From positions 1 to 64,000 of the forward strand of contig PLLO01000013.1 of NCBI GenBank assembly GCA_003142255.1: a stretch of 64,000 nucleotides of DNA. Reading direction: 5' to 3'. The notes under the pieces are model-generated. The model was not told the DNA's origin. It did not search any database and was given only the letters and a program-made list of their open reading frames with translations. Source of the DNA: Bacteroidales bacterium (lineage in GTDB: Bacteria; Bacteroidota; Bacteroidia; Bacteroidales; VadinHA17). A program made the translations under genes and the position numbers. Every line of letters begins with the position of its first letter. Positions within the stretch are counted from its first letter, which is position 1. Positions 37,146-45,211 of the stretch are shown here, piece after piece.

Positions 37146-38096
37146 ATGAAAAAGATCGGAATAATTGTATTGCTTACAATAATTATTAGTCAGGGCTTCA
37201 GCCAGGCGTCTTCTGCTGAAAAAAGAGGAGACAGCCCTGCAGCAGTTGCTGCTGATTCGAACAGCATAACAAAGGTAGTTGTCGGCCACGACCGGCTTGC
37301 CTATGTTGATAAGGGTGATGAAATTAATGTTAGGGTCGGGAACAGGGGATTGAATATCCTTGAATCGCTTGAGGGAAAGTTTCCAAAATTAGAGGTCGAA
37401 AAATATAACGACTACAATTCATTTAATCGTGAAGATAATGATGATCATAAGGATTCAAAGGAGCACAGAAGAACCCATTTCAAGGGCCATTGGGCCGGAT
37501 GTGAGGTCGGCTTTAATAATTACGTGACCAACAATTACAACTTTTCCCTGCCTGCAGGAATTGAATATATGTCGCTTAATTCCGGAAAAGCAATGAACTT
37601 CAACCTTAACTTTTCTCAGCTGAGTATCGGACTTTGTAGACATATCGGGTTTGTAACGGGTCTTGGCCTTAGCTGGAATAACTACAAATTCGACGGAAAT
37701 AATAACATCCAGAAAGATGCCGGTGGTAACATTATCATATTGGATCCCGGCGAAACCCTTAAGAAATCAAAGCTGGCAACACTTTATCTCGATCTTCCGG
37801 TTCTGTTCGAGATCCAGATACCGACCGATCACCAGCGTATTAACATTGCTGCAGGACCCATCGGCGCAATAAAGATTAGCTCTCATTCCAAAATGGAATT
37901 TGAAAACGGCGATAAGGTAAAGTCTGACGGCGATTTCAGCCTTAACATGCTGAGGTACGGTGCAACAGCCCGGATAGGCTATGAGAACCTTGAGATCTAT
38001 GGTACTTACTACATAACGCCTCTTTTCAAACACGGAAAGGGTCCCGGAGGCGTTGATCTGTTCCCGTTTGAGATCGGACTTGCCTTCTCAATCTGA
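37146..38096 (+). CDS. Outer-membrane beta-barrel protein of the ECF module
   Basis: The protein is 316 residues from the ATG at 37146, which gives a clean signal peptide (MKKIGIIVLLTIIISQGFSQ). Residues 20-120 are hydrophilic, with an acidic/His-rich linker NREDNDDHKDSKEHRR. The rest shows alternating strands (SLPAGIEYMSL, YLDLPVLFEI, RIGYENLEIYGTYYI) typical of PF13568-like barrels and ends in a terminal FSI. As the third gene of the sigma/anti-sigma group with its own ECF-type promoter, it is the likely effector or signal-linked target. Confidence 0.8.
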   Translation: MKKIGIIVLLTIIISQGFSQASSAEKRGDSPAAVAADSNSITKVVVGHDRLAYVDKGDEINVRVGNRGLNILESLEGKFPKLEVEKYNDYNSFNREDNDDHKDSKEHRRTHFKGHWAGCEVGFNNYVTNNYNFSLPAGIEYMSLNSGKAMNFNLNFSQLSIGLCRHIGFVTGLGLSWNNYKFDGNNNIQKDAGGNIIILDPGETLKKSKLATLYLDLPVLFEIQIPTDHQRINIAAGPIGAIKISSHSKMEFENGDKVKSDGDFSLNMLRYGATARIGYENLEIYGTYYITPLFKHGKGPGGVDLFPFEIGLAFSI

Positions 38097-38180
38097 TAAG
38101 GATTTTCATCGCTGGTATCAAAGTATTTGATTAATGCCGCTTACAGAGTATATTTGTAATGGTCAACATTAACTGGGATA

Positions 38181-38966
38181 ATGGCAGATGAAATACTTTC
38201 CCCGAGGGAATTAAGAAGATACAGCAGACAGATAATGATCCCAGAAATCGGCACCGCCGGTCAGGAAAACCTTAAAAAATCAAAGGTCCTGGTCGTCGGT
38301 GCCGGTGGTTTGGGGTGTCCGGTTCTCCAGTACCTGGTTGCGGCAGGTGTTGGAAAAGTTGCCATTGTTGAATACGACATGGTTGATGAAACCAACCTCC
38401 AGCGTCAGATACTTTATGGTTCAGACGACGTAGGCAAGCTCAAATCAATAATCGCAAAAAACCGTCTTGACCATCTCAATCCACTTGTTGAGACCGAGAT
38501 ATTCAATCTCAGGCTTGATGCTGCAAACGCCCTGCGCATCATTAAGGATTTTGATATCGTTGTCGACGCAACCGACAACATAGAATCAAGGTATATCATC
38601 AATGATGCCTGCGTCATTCTCAATAAGCCGATGGTCCACGGTGCAATTTATAAATACGAGGGACAGATTTCTGTATTTAATTATAACGGGGGGCCGACAT
38701 ACAGGTGCTACAACCCGGCAGTAAATGAAAAAGAATTCAGGAATCCGGCTCCTGCTCAGGTTGGCGTAACAGGAGTTCTTCCGGGGATTACCGGGACTTT
38801 CATGGCTAATGAAGTGATCAAAATAATAACAGGTTCAGGAAAGGTATTGTCGGGACAGGTGCTTCTTTTCAATATTGCGGAAAATTCCTTCCGCCTGATA
38901 CATGTAAAAAACAACCCTGAAAATCACAATATTACAAACCCGGGAGCCAATCAGTCTGCAGGGTAA
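38181..38966 (+). CDS. ThiF/MoeB/HesA family adenylyltransferase
   Basis: A 261-residue E1-like enzyme with GAGGLGCPVLQYL nucleotide binding (about 37-49), the NLQRQILY and DATDN motifs, and VLPGITGTFMANEVIK. It would adenylate the C-terminal Gly-Gly of a sulfur carrier such as MoaD or ThiS. The usual zinc CxxC pairs are missing (only one Cys in the YRCYNPA segment, none in the APAQVGVTG segment). A moaD/moaE pair exists 23 kb away, so molybdopterin use is possible. Confidence 0.85.
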   Translation: MADEILSPRELRRYSRQIMIPEIGTAGQENLKKSKVLVVGAGGLGCPVLQYLVAAGVGKVAIVEYDMVDETNLQRQILYGSDDVGKLKSIIAKNRLDHLNPLVETEIFNLRLDAANALRIIKDFDIVVDATDNIESRYIINDACVILNKPMVHGAIYKYEGQISVFNYNGGPTYRCYNPAVNEKEFRNPAPAQVGVTGVLPGITGTFMANEVIKIITGSGKVLSGQVLLFNIAENSFRLIHVKNNPENHNITNPGANQSAG

Positions 38967-39036
38967 TTACAATCTTGATCAAATAAATTAACTTTGACCC
39001 CCGTTATCTGCCCTGCTGGCAGTTATCCGTTGGTTT

Positions 39037-41649
39037 ATGAAGCTGTTATTAAAATTCCTGAAAATATTTGCCGTGATGGTCATTATAATCACGGTCGGCC
39101 TTTTCGCCGCATCATTTTTACTGCAGGACAAAGTTACAGGACTGATCCTGAAATCGTTCAACAAAAATATCCAGACAAAATTTGAGTTTGAGTCGTCACA
39201 CCTTTCCTTTCTGAGAAAATTTCCTAAAGCCTCACTGGACCTTAAGAACGTACTGGTTCACTCATCTTCTGGCTTTGATGCTGCCTCCTTTGGCAATACA
39301 AATACAGACACTCTTTTATTTGCCAGATCAGTAATTGCCGAATTCAGCATAACCGACATTATCCATGGCATCTATAACATCGACAGGATAGGAGTTAAGC
39401 AGGGACGGCTGAATATTTTCACCGACGCTGCAGGTCTCGTCAATTATGAAATAAGTGCAAATACCGGCCAAGTATCAGTTTATAATTTCACCATAAACCT
39501 CGACAGGATAAATGCTTCGGATATTATTGCAACATATAATGATGTGGCCAAAAAACTGTTTATCAGGGGATTGATTGATAACGGCAGGATGAAAAGCAGG
39601 ATCTCCGGCAATGATATTGATTTCACTGCCGAGGGAGATATGCGGATTGATAAATTCGCTCTTTACGGTTTCACTATCAGCAGAAGCATAGAAGCTGCCA
39701 TTGACATTACCCTGCACAGCTCGCCTAAGGGTATCATGTTCAGCAAAGGGAGCCTGTCCATTGATAAAATTAATTTCGGCCTTAGCGGCTTTATTTCAAA
39801 AGATGATATACTTGATCTTGCGGTCAGGGGCGACAACATCGATATTTCAGGCATTAAGAAGTACCTGCCCGAAAAGTACAATGAGAAGATCGCTGCTTAT
39901 GACCCCTCGGGTATACTCAATATCAGGAGTACTATAAAAGGGCTGATGACAAGAACTATAAATCCTGTAATAAAAATAAATTTTGATCTCTCAAAGGGCC
40001 ATGTTTCTTACCTGAATTCAGCTCTTAACATCAATGCCCTCTCTTTCAATGGTTACTTTACCAATGGTGCTAAAATGAACCCCGAAACCAGTACCGTCAC
40101 TTTAAATGATGTTGCCGGGACACTCGGATCTGCTCAGTATTCAGGGTCGCTGTCACTGTCGGATTTCAATCCCCCGGAAGGCACCATGCATCTCAAAGGG
40201 AAGCTCATTCCTTCAGAACTAAAGGAGTTCTTCAATCTACGCGATATTTCCACTGCAAAAGGGAGCATCGATTTTATCCTCACATTAGCGGGCAAAGTGC
40301 CTGCCGTTGAGAAATTTTCAGTATCTGATTTCCTTGCCCTGGGCCCTGTAGCTGATCTGAATTTCAATTCATTCGGAATCGGTTTACACAACGACCGGAT
40401 AATGGTCGATAAAGTAAGCGGCAACCTTTTCGTTTCAGATACCGTTACCGCGAAAGATCTTAAATTCAGCTACCATAAGCATGATTTTAACCTTAACGGC
40501 ACTTTTATAAACCTGCCGGGGTGGCTTACGGGGAAACCTGTTATCCTGACAGCCGATGCTGCCTTAACTGCTAAAACTATAAGGCCGGAACTTCTTTTTC
40601 CTTCGCTTTCAGACACGTCCTCAGTGAATAATACTGCATACATTCTTCCAGGGGATGTGATCCTGGATCTTGATTTCAGATTTGACAATTTTGAATACAA
40701 GATTTTCAGCGCTGAAAAAATAAGAGGTTCAATGAGCTACAAGCCGGGGATATTCAACTTTAAAGCTCTGAAATTTAATTCAATGGAAGGCTCTGTCTCA
40801 GGTAATGGTTTCGTACTCCAGAACAAGGATAAATCATTTCTCGGGAGGGTCACATTCGACCTTGAATCGGTTAATATCAACACGGCTTTCAAAGTGTTTC
40901 ATAACTTCGGCCAGGATTTTATAAAAGCTGAAAATCTTGCAGGAAATATTTCAGGCCATATTTCTGTGCTTGTCCCGACTGATTCTTTGTTTAAGCCAGC
41001 CATTAAATCGATATCTGCCGAGGGAAAGTACATTGTTGAAAACGGAGCGCTGGTCGATTTCAAACCTATCCAGGCACTCTCTTCCTTCATCGAGATATCT
41101 GAACTCAAAAACATTCATTTTGAGAAGCTCGAGAATGAATTTTTCATCAGGAATAATTACTTGTACATCCCTCAGATGGATGTGAAATCATCGGCTGCCA
41201 GTCTGACTATCAGCGGCAAGCACAGCTTTGATAATGATTACGAATATCATGTAAAGATACTGCTGTCGGAAATGCTCAGTAATAAGATCAGGAAGCCAAA
41301 GCCCAATACCACTGAATTTGGTGCCATTAAGGAAGACGGGCTGGGTCGTACCTCGATGCTGTTGAAAGTAGTCAACAAAGGAGAAGATGTCAAGGTAAGC
41401 TACGACGTCAAGGCTGCAGGAAGCCAGATAAAGAGCGATATTAAATCGGAACGGCAGACGCTTAAAACAATTCTGAACCAGGAGTATGGATGGTTTAAAA
41501 AGGACACTGTCGCAACACCCGCCCCGGCAAAATCTGCGCCCCGGTTTAAAATAGCATGGGGAGATGCAGATACGGCAAAAGTTGAAGTGGAGGAACCGCC
41601 AGTGAAGAAAAATGATTTCCCGCTGAAAAACCTCTTTAGGAAAAAATAA
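39037..41649 (+). CDS. AsmA-like envelope protein
   Basis: The predicted 870-residue protein has one N-terminal membrane helix (about 4-28), then a very long repetitive beta-rich exported part. It ends in the AsmA C-terminal region (AASLTISGKHSFDNDYEYHVKILLSEML) and a low-complexity Pro/Lys tail. The AsmA/TamB/YhdP group forms beta-grooves that carry lipids between inner and outer membranes. The same role is inferred. Confidence 0.85.
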   Translation: MKLLLKFLKIFAVMVIIITVGLFAASFLLQDKVTGLILKSFNKNIQTKFEFESSHLSFLRKFPKASLDLKNVLVHSSSGFDAASFGNTNTDTLLFARSVIAEFSITDIIHGIYNIDRIGVKQGRLNIFTDAAGLVNYEISANTGQVSVYNFTINLDRINASDIIATYNDVAKKLFIRGLIDNGRMKSRISGNDIDFTAEGDMRIDKFALYGFTISRSIEAAIDITLHSSPKGIMFSKGSLSIDKINFGLSGFISKDDILDLAVRGDNIDISGIKKYLPEKYNEKIAAYDPSGILNIRSTIKGLMTRTINPVIKINFDLSKGHVSYLNSALNINALSFNGYFTNGAKMNPETSTVTLNDVAGTLGSAQYSGSLSLSDFNPPEGTMHLKGKLIPSELKEFFNLRDISTAKGSIDFILTLAGKVPAVEKFSVSDFLALGPVADLNFNSFGIGLHNDRIMVDKVSGNLFVSDTVTAKDLKFSYHKHDFNLNGTFINLPGWLTGKPVILTADAALTAKTIRPELLFPSLSDTSSVNNTAYILPGDVILDLDFRFDNFEYKIFSAEKIRGSMSYKPGIFNFKALKFNSMEGSVSGNGFVLQNKDKSFLGRVTFDLESVNINTAFKVFHNFGQDFIKAENLAGNISGHISVLVPTDSLFKPAIKSISAEGKYIVENGALVDFKPIQALSSFIEISELKNIHFEKLENEFFIRNNYLYIPQMDVKSSAASLTISGKHSFDNDYEYHVKILLSEMLSNKIRKPKPNTTEFGAIKEDGLGRTSMLLKVVNKGEDVKVSYDVKAAGSQIKSDIKSERQTLKTILNQEYGWFKKDTVATPAPAKSAPRFKIAWGDADTAKVEVEEPPVKKNDFPLKNLFRKK

Positions 41650-41677
41650 CTAAATTCATAAGCTTAAATCTATTGCG

Positions 41678-42820
41678 GTGAACAATTACCGGCACAAAAC
41701 CAACTGGATGCTTTTTCTTTTCCTGTTCGCAATATTGACCGGACTTGGATCTCTGATATACACACGATTTCTTGTGAATATCCTCAAAAATGAGGAGAGA
41801 ATTAAGGTTGAACAATGGGCAGAGGCTACAAGGCTCATTTCCATGCCCGACTCGAGCCATACCGAATTCCTCTCATCAATAATTGAAAATAACATCAGCG
41901 TTCCGGTAATCCTTACCGATGAGGCCGAAACGATTATCGGATCAAAGAATTTCGATGAGAACAGAATGCGCGATCCGGGTTTTCTCTATTCTCAGCTCAG
42001 GAAGATAAAGAATAAACCTATTGTAATTGATCTCGGAAACGGACACAGATCGATGATATATTACAAGGATAGTTTAATTCTTATTCAGTTGAATTATTAT
42101 CCATATGTACAGCTTGCCATAATACTTCTTTTTATACTGGTGGCTTATCTCGCCTTCAACTCTTCAAGGAAAGCTGAAGAGAACCAGGTGTGGGTAAGCA
42201 TGTCGAAGGAGACAGCCCACCAGCTTGGGACACCAACATCATCCCTGGCCGGATGGGTTGAGATGCTTTATGACAAATATCCTGAAGTATCGCTTACAAA
42301 TGAAATTGCCCTGGATGTTGCAAGGCTTGAAAAGATAACGGAACGGTTCTCAAGGATTGGTGCAAAACCAGCTCTGGCAAAGGATAATATTATTGCAATC
42401 ATTTCCCGGACAATCGATTACCTCAAGACAAGATCCTCTTCAAAAGTAAAATTCATTCCCCTGTTTGATCCTTCCGAAATAGTCTTTGTTCCGCTTAATG
42501 CACCTCTTTTTGAATGGGTGATCGAGAATGTATCAAAGAACGCCATTGATGCAATGGAGGGAAGCGGAGAGATCAGGTTCAATATTTCCCTTACAGATAA
42601 AACAATTCTGCTCGATATAACCGATACCGGGAAGGGAATACCGGGGAATGCATTTAAAAAGATATTCAACCCCGGATATACGACGAAACAGCGGGGCTGG
42701 GGATTGGGTCTTTCTCTTGCAAAAAGGATCATTGAAGAGTTCCACAACGGCAAGATTTATGTCAGAAATTCAGAGGTCGGTAAAGGCACTTGCATCAGGA
42801 TCGTGATGAACAGGGAATAA
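41678..42820 (+). CDS. Sensor histidine kinase
   Basis: The predicted protein has 380 residues and begins with GTG (MNNYRHKTNW). It has two membrane helices (about 12-32 and 145-165) around a 110-residue extracytoplasmic domain. An HisKA-like helix with SKETAHQLGTPTSSLAG (phospho-acceptor His about 186) and a HATPase domain with N-box VIENVSKNAIDAM, DTGKGIPG and RGWGLGLSLAKRI follow. All catalytic motifs are intact. No response regulator lies next to it. It follows the AsmA-like gene by 28 bases. Confidence 0.9.
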   Translation: MNNYRHKTNWMLFLFLFAILTGLGSLIYTRFLVNILKNEERIKVEQWAEATRLISMPDSSHTEFLSSIIENNISVPVILTDEAETIIGSKNFDENRMRDPGFLYSQLRKIKNKPIVIDLGNGHRSMIYYKDSLILIQLNYYPYVQLAIILLFILVAYLAFNSSRKAEENQVWVSMSKETAHQLGTPTSSLAGWVEMLYDKYPEVSLTNEIALDVARLEKITERFSRIGAKPALAKDNIIAIISRTIDYLKTRSSSKVKFIPLFDPSEIVFVPLNAPLFEWVIENVSKNAIDAMEGSGEIRFNISLTDKTILLDITDTGKGIPGNAFKKIFNPGYTTKQRGWGLGLSLAKRIIEEFHNGKIYVRNSEVGKGTCIRIVMNRE

Positions 42821-42829
42821 TTAAATATC

Positions 42830-42849
42830 TATATTTGCAGCCTGCAAAT
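42830..42849 (+). promoter_or_regulatory. -7 element embedded in a dyad, upstream of trhP
   Basis: TATATTTG (42830-42837) matches TAnnTTTG. It overlaps a perfect dyad ATTTGCAG-C-CTGCAAAT (42833-42849) that ends eight bases before the ATG. The dyad could be an operator at the promoter, or coincidence. Confidence 0.35.
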
Positions 42850-42857
42850 TTCAGTAA

Positions 42858-44114
42858 ATGAACAGGAAGGATATTGAGATAATGGCTCCGGCCGGGTCGT
42901 ACGAATCACTTTCGGCAGCGATCCAGGGAGGTGCCGATTCTATATATTTCGGCGCTGAGCAGCTGAACATGAGAGCCGGCTCATCAAACAATTTTACGCT
43001 CGACGACCTTCGCAAAATTGCAGTCATCTGCAGGGATAAAGGCCTGAAAAGCTACCTGACAGCAAACGTTCCGGTTTATGACAATGAGATCGGACAGATG
43101 CATAGTATCATCGATGCAGCTGCCGAAAACAGAATAAATGCCATAATTGCATCAGACCTTTCCGCAATAGAATATGCTTTCAGCAAAGGAGTTGAGGTTC
43201 ATATTTCGACACAGCTTAATATTTCAAATTCAGAGGCACTTAAATTCTATTCAAAGTGGGCTGATGTTGCCGTTCTGGCCAGAGAGCTTAACCTTGAACA
43301 GGTAAAATACATTCACGAATCAATCATAAGCCAGGATATCAGGGGACCAAAAGGAGAACCCGTCAGGATCGAGATGTTTGTTCATGGAGCACTTTGCATG
43401 GCTATCTCGGGCAAATGTTACCTAAGCCTTCACGAAAACAACACTTCGGCAAACCGCGGAAACTGTTACCAGACATGCCGGAAGTCGTACCTGGTAACTG
43501 AAAAGGAATCGGGGTACCAGCTCGAAATTGACAATGAATTCATAATGTCTCCCAAAGATCTTTGCACAATAGGATTTGTCGATAAAATGATCGATGCAGG
43601 AGTAAGGATATTCAAGATTGAAGGAAGGGCAAGATCGGCGGAATATGTGAAGATTGTCACCTCATGTTATGATGAGGCTGTAAAGGCTGTTTTTGACGGC
43701 ACATACACGGAAGAGAAAATTACAGAATGGCGTAATAGATTATCATCGGTATTCAACAGGGGCTTCTGGGATGGCTATTACCTTGGACAGAAGCTCGGGG
43801 AATGGAATACCAGATATGGTTCAAGCGCTACCAAAAGGAAGGTTTACCTTGGAAAGATCACCAATTATTTCACAAAACTGAATGTTGCCGAGATAAAGGT
43901 GGAGAACGGTGATCTCTGCAAGGGTGATACTATACTGATAATGGGTCCCACAACCGGGGTAATAGAATACAATGTCGGAGAAATACGCGTTGATCTGCAG
44001 CAGACTGATACTGCTAAAAAGGGAGAGCTCTGTTCAATCAAAATTGATGATTACCTCCGAAGGTCCGACAAGGTATATAAGTGGGTCAGTTCCGATGAGC
44101 TTAAGAAACAGTGA
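42858..44114 (+). CDS. trhP: U32 family protein, tRNA uridine-34 hydroxylation (TrhP-like)
   Basis: The 418 residues have the U32 hallmarks MAPAGSYESLSAAIQGGADSIYFG, FVHGALCMAISGKCYLS and ANRGNCYQTCRKSY (the cysteine cluster). The length fits the TrhP/YegQ branch, which with prephenate-derived chemistry makes 5-hydroxyuridine at tRNA position 34; RlhA (23S rRNA) is the alternative. It converges on mnmH, another U34-modifying enzyme, with a 14-base overlap at the 3' ends. Confidence 0.85.
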   Translation: MNRKDIEIMAPAGSYESLSAAIQGGADSIYFGAEQLNMRAGSSNNFTLDDLRKIAVICRDKGLKSYLTANVPVYDNEIGQMHSIIDAAAENRINAIIASDLSAIEYAFSKGVEVHISTQLNISNSEALKFYSKWADVAVLARELNLEQVKYIHESIISQDIRGPKGEPVRIEMFVHGALCMAISGKCYLSLHENNTSANRGNCYQTCRKSYLVTEKESGYQLEIDNEFIMSPKDLCTIGFVDKMIDAGVRIFKIEGRARSAEYVKIVTSCYDEAVKAVFDGTYTEEKITEWRNRLSSVFNRGFWDGYYLGQKLGEWNTRYGSSATKRKVYLGKITNYFTKLNVAEIKVENGDLCKGDTILIMGPTTGVIEYNVGEIRVDLQQTDTAKKGELCSIKIDDYLRRSDKVYKWVSSDELKKQ

Positions 44115-45168
44115 ATAAGCCTGTTCGCCAGTCTATTTTACCTGCCGCTTCAATCACTCTTAAAGTGTTGCTTTCAATATCATCAGTATCGGTTTTAATA
44201 TAGATGATCTTATCCTGCGGCTTTCTTCCGATGCTGAACATATACGTTTTATCGTAATACTTCAGGGTTATCCCTATTGCTTTTGCGAAATCGCCTTTTT
44301 CAACAGCGCTGATGACATCCCTGGCATTATCTCCCCCGAGCCTCTTACTGATCCTGTTTATTGATTCTATAAGTAGTTCAGGCGGGAAGGCTGAATATTC
44401 TTCAATAAGTCTCGGCAATCTTGTGTCAATGTCCATCACAAGAACAATTGTGGGAGCGGTTTGCATGTTAAGGTAAAACTCATCGGTCATGAATACTGTG
44501 CCGATGTTCCTGCTTTCATCCTCAAGCCATAGTGGCAGATTATCATCAATTTTCTTCCATTGATCGAAAAGGAGGTTGGCAAAATGTTCCGTTGACGGCT
44601 GGGGAAGCTGGCCAAGTGCTCCGAAAGCAGAACCCTTGTGGTTAGAAATGTCTTCAAGATCGATAACCTGTTGCCCGAGGCTCCTAATGGAACGAAGGAT
44701 ATGTGTTTTGCTGCTGCCGGTCATCCCCCCAAGGATAATCGTTTTTCGTTTTTTTGAAAGAGATCCAAGGACATGATGCCTGTAGGATTTATAGCCGCCG
44801 TCAAGCACCTCCGTATCCAGCCCACCCAGTGAAAAAAGCCATGCCATTGCCTCCGATCTTATTCCTCCCCGCCAGCAATGAACAAGTATTCTGCCCTCTG
44901 AGGCAATTTTAAGGGCCTCCCTGAGCTTTTCATGCATTAAGGGACCCGTTAGTTCCAGTCCGGTAAGTATCGCTTTGTTTCTGCCCTCTTTCTTGTATTT
45001 TATCCCGACTGCTTCCCGTTCCTTGTCATTGAAAAGAGGGACATTAAAGGCGCCGGGGATATGTCCTGCTGCAAATTCTGAAGGGGATCTCACATCGGCT
45101 ATTGGAATTGTCTCAGCCATTCTTAGAAACTCCGCTATCAACGTTTTTTTCAAAACCGGGAATGTCAT
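44101..45168 (-). CDS. mnmH: tRNA 2-selenouridine/geranyl-2-thiouridine synthase
   Basis: The protein is 355 residues from the chosen ATG at 45168. It has a rhodanese domain (IPIADVRSPSEFAAGHIPGAFNVPL, catalytic Cys in HCWRGGIRSEAM) and a P-loop domain with GGMTGSSKTHIL. MnmH replaces sulfur by selenium in wobble uridines of some tRNAs. A longer frame to 45237 would overlap the upstream hybrid kinase and adds residues with no family match. SelD is not in the window, so selenium use cannot be confirmed. Confidence 0.9.
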   Translation of the reverse strand: MTFPVLKKTLIAEFLRMAETIPIADVRSPSEFAAGHIPGAFNVPLFNDKEREAVGIKYKKEGRNKAILTGLELTGPLMHEKLREALKIASEGRILVHCWRGGIRSEAMAWLFSLGGLDTEVLDGGYKSYRHHVLGSLSKKRKTIILGGMTGSSKTHILRSIRSLGQQVIDLEDISNHKGSAFGALGQLPQPSTEHFANLLFDQWKKIDDNLPLWLEDESRNIGTVFMTDEFYLNMQTAPTIVLVMDIDTRLPRLIEEYSAFPPELLIESINRISKRLGGDNARDVISAVEKGDFAKAIGITLKYYDKTYMFSIGRKPQDKIIYIKTDTDDIESNTLRVIEAAGKIDWRTGLFTVS

Positions 45169-45211
45169 CTGCCTGTTTGATTTACTACCCTGTGAAATGA
45201 TTCTGCATATG

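Noticed and set aside
36482-37147. A 221-codon minus-strand frame over the anti-sigma gene
   Set aside because: It is antisense to a gene whose position, start and membrane helix are convincing. No start context or domain supports it.
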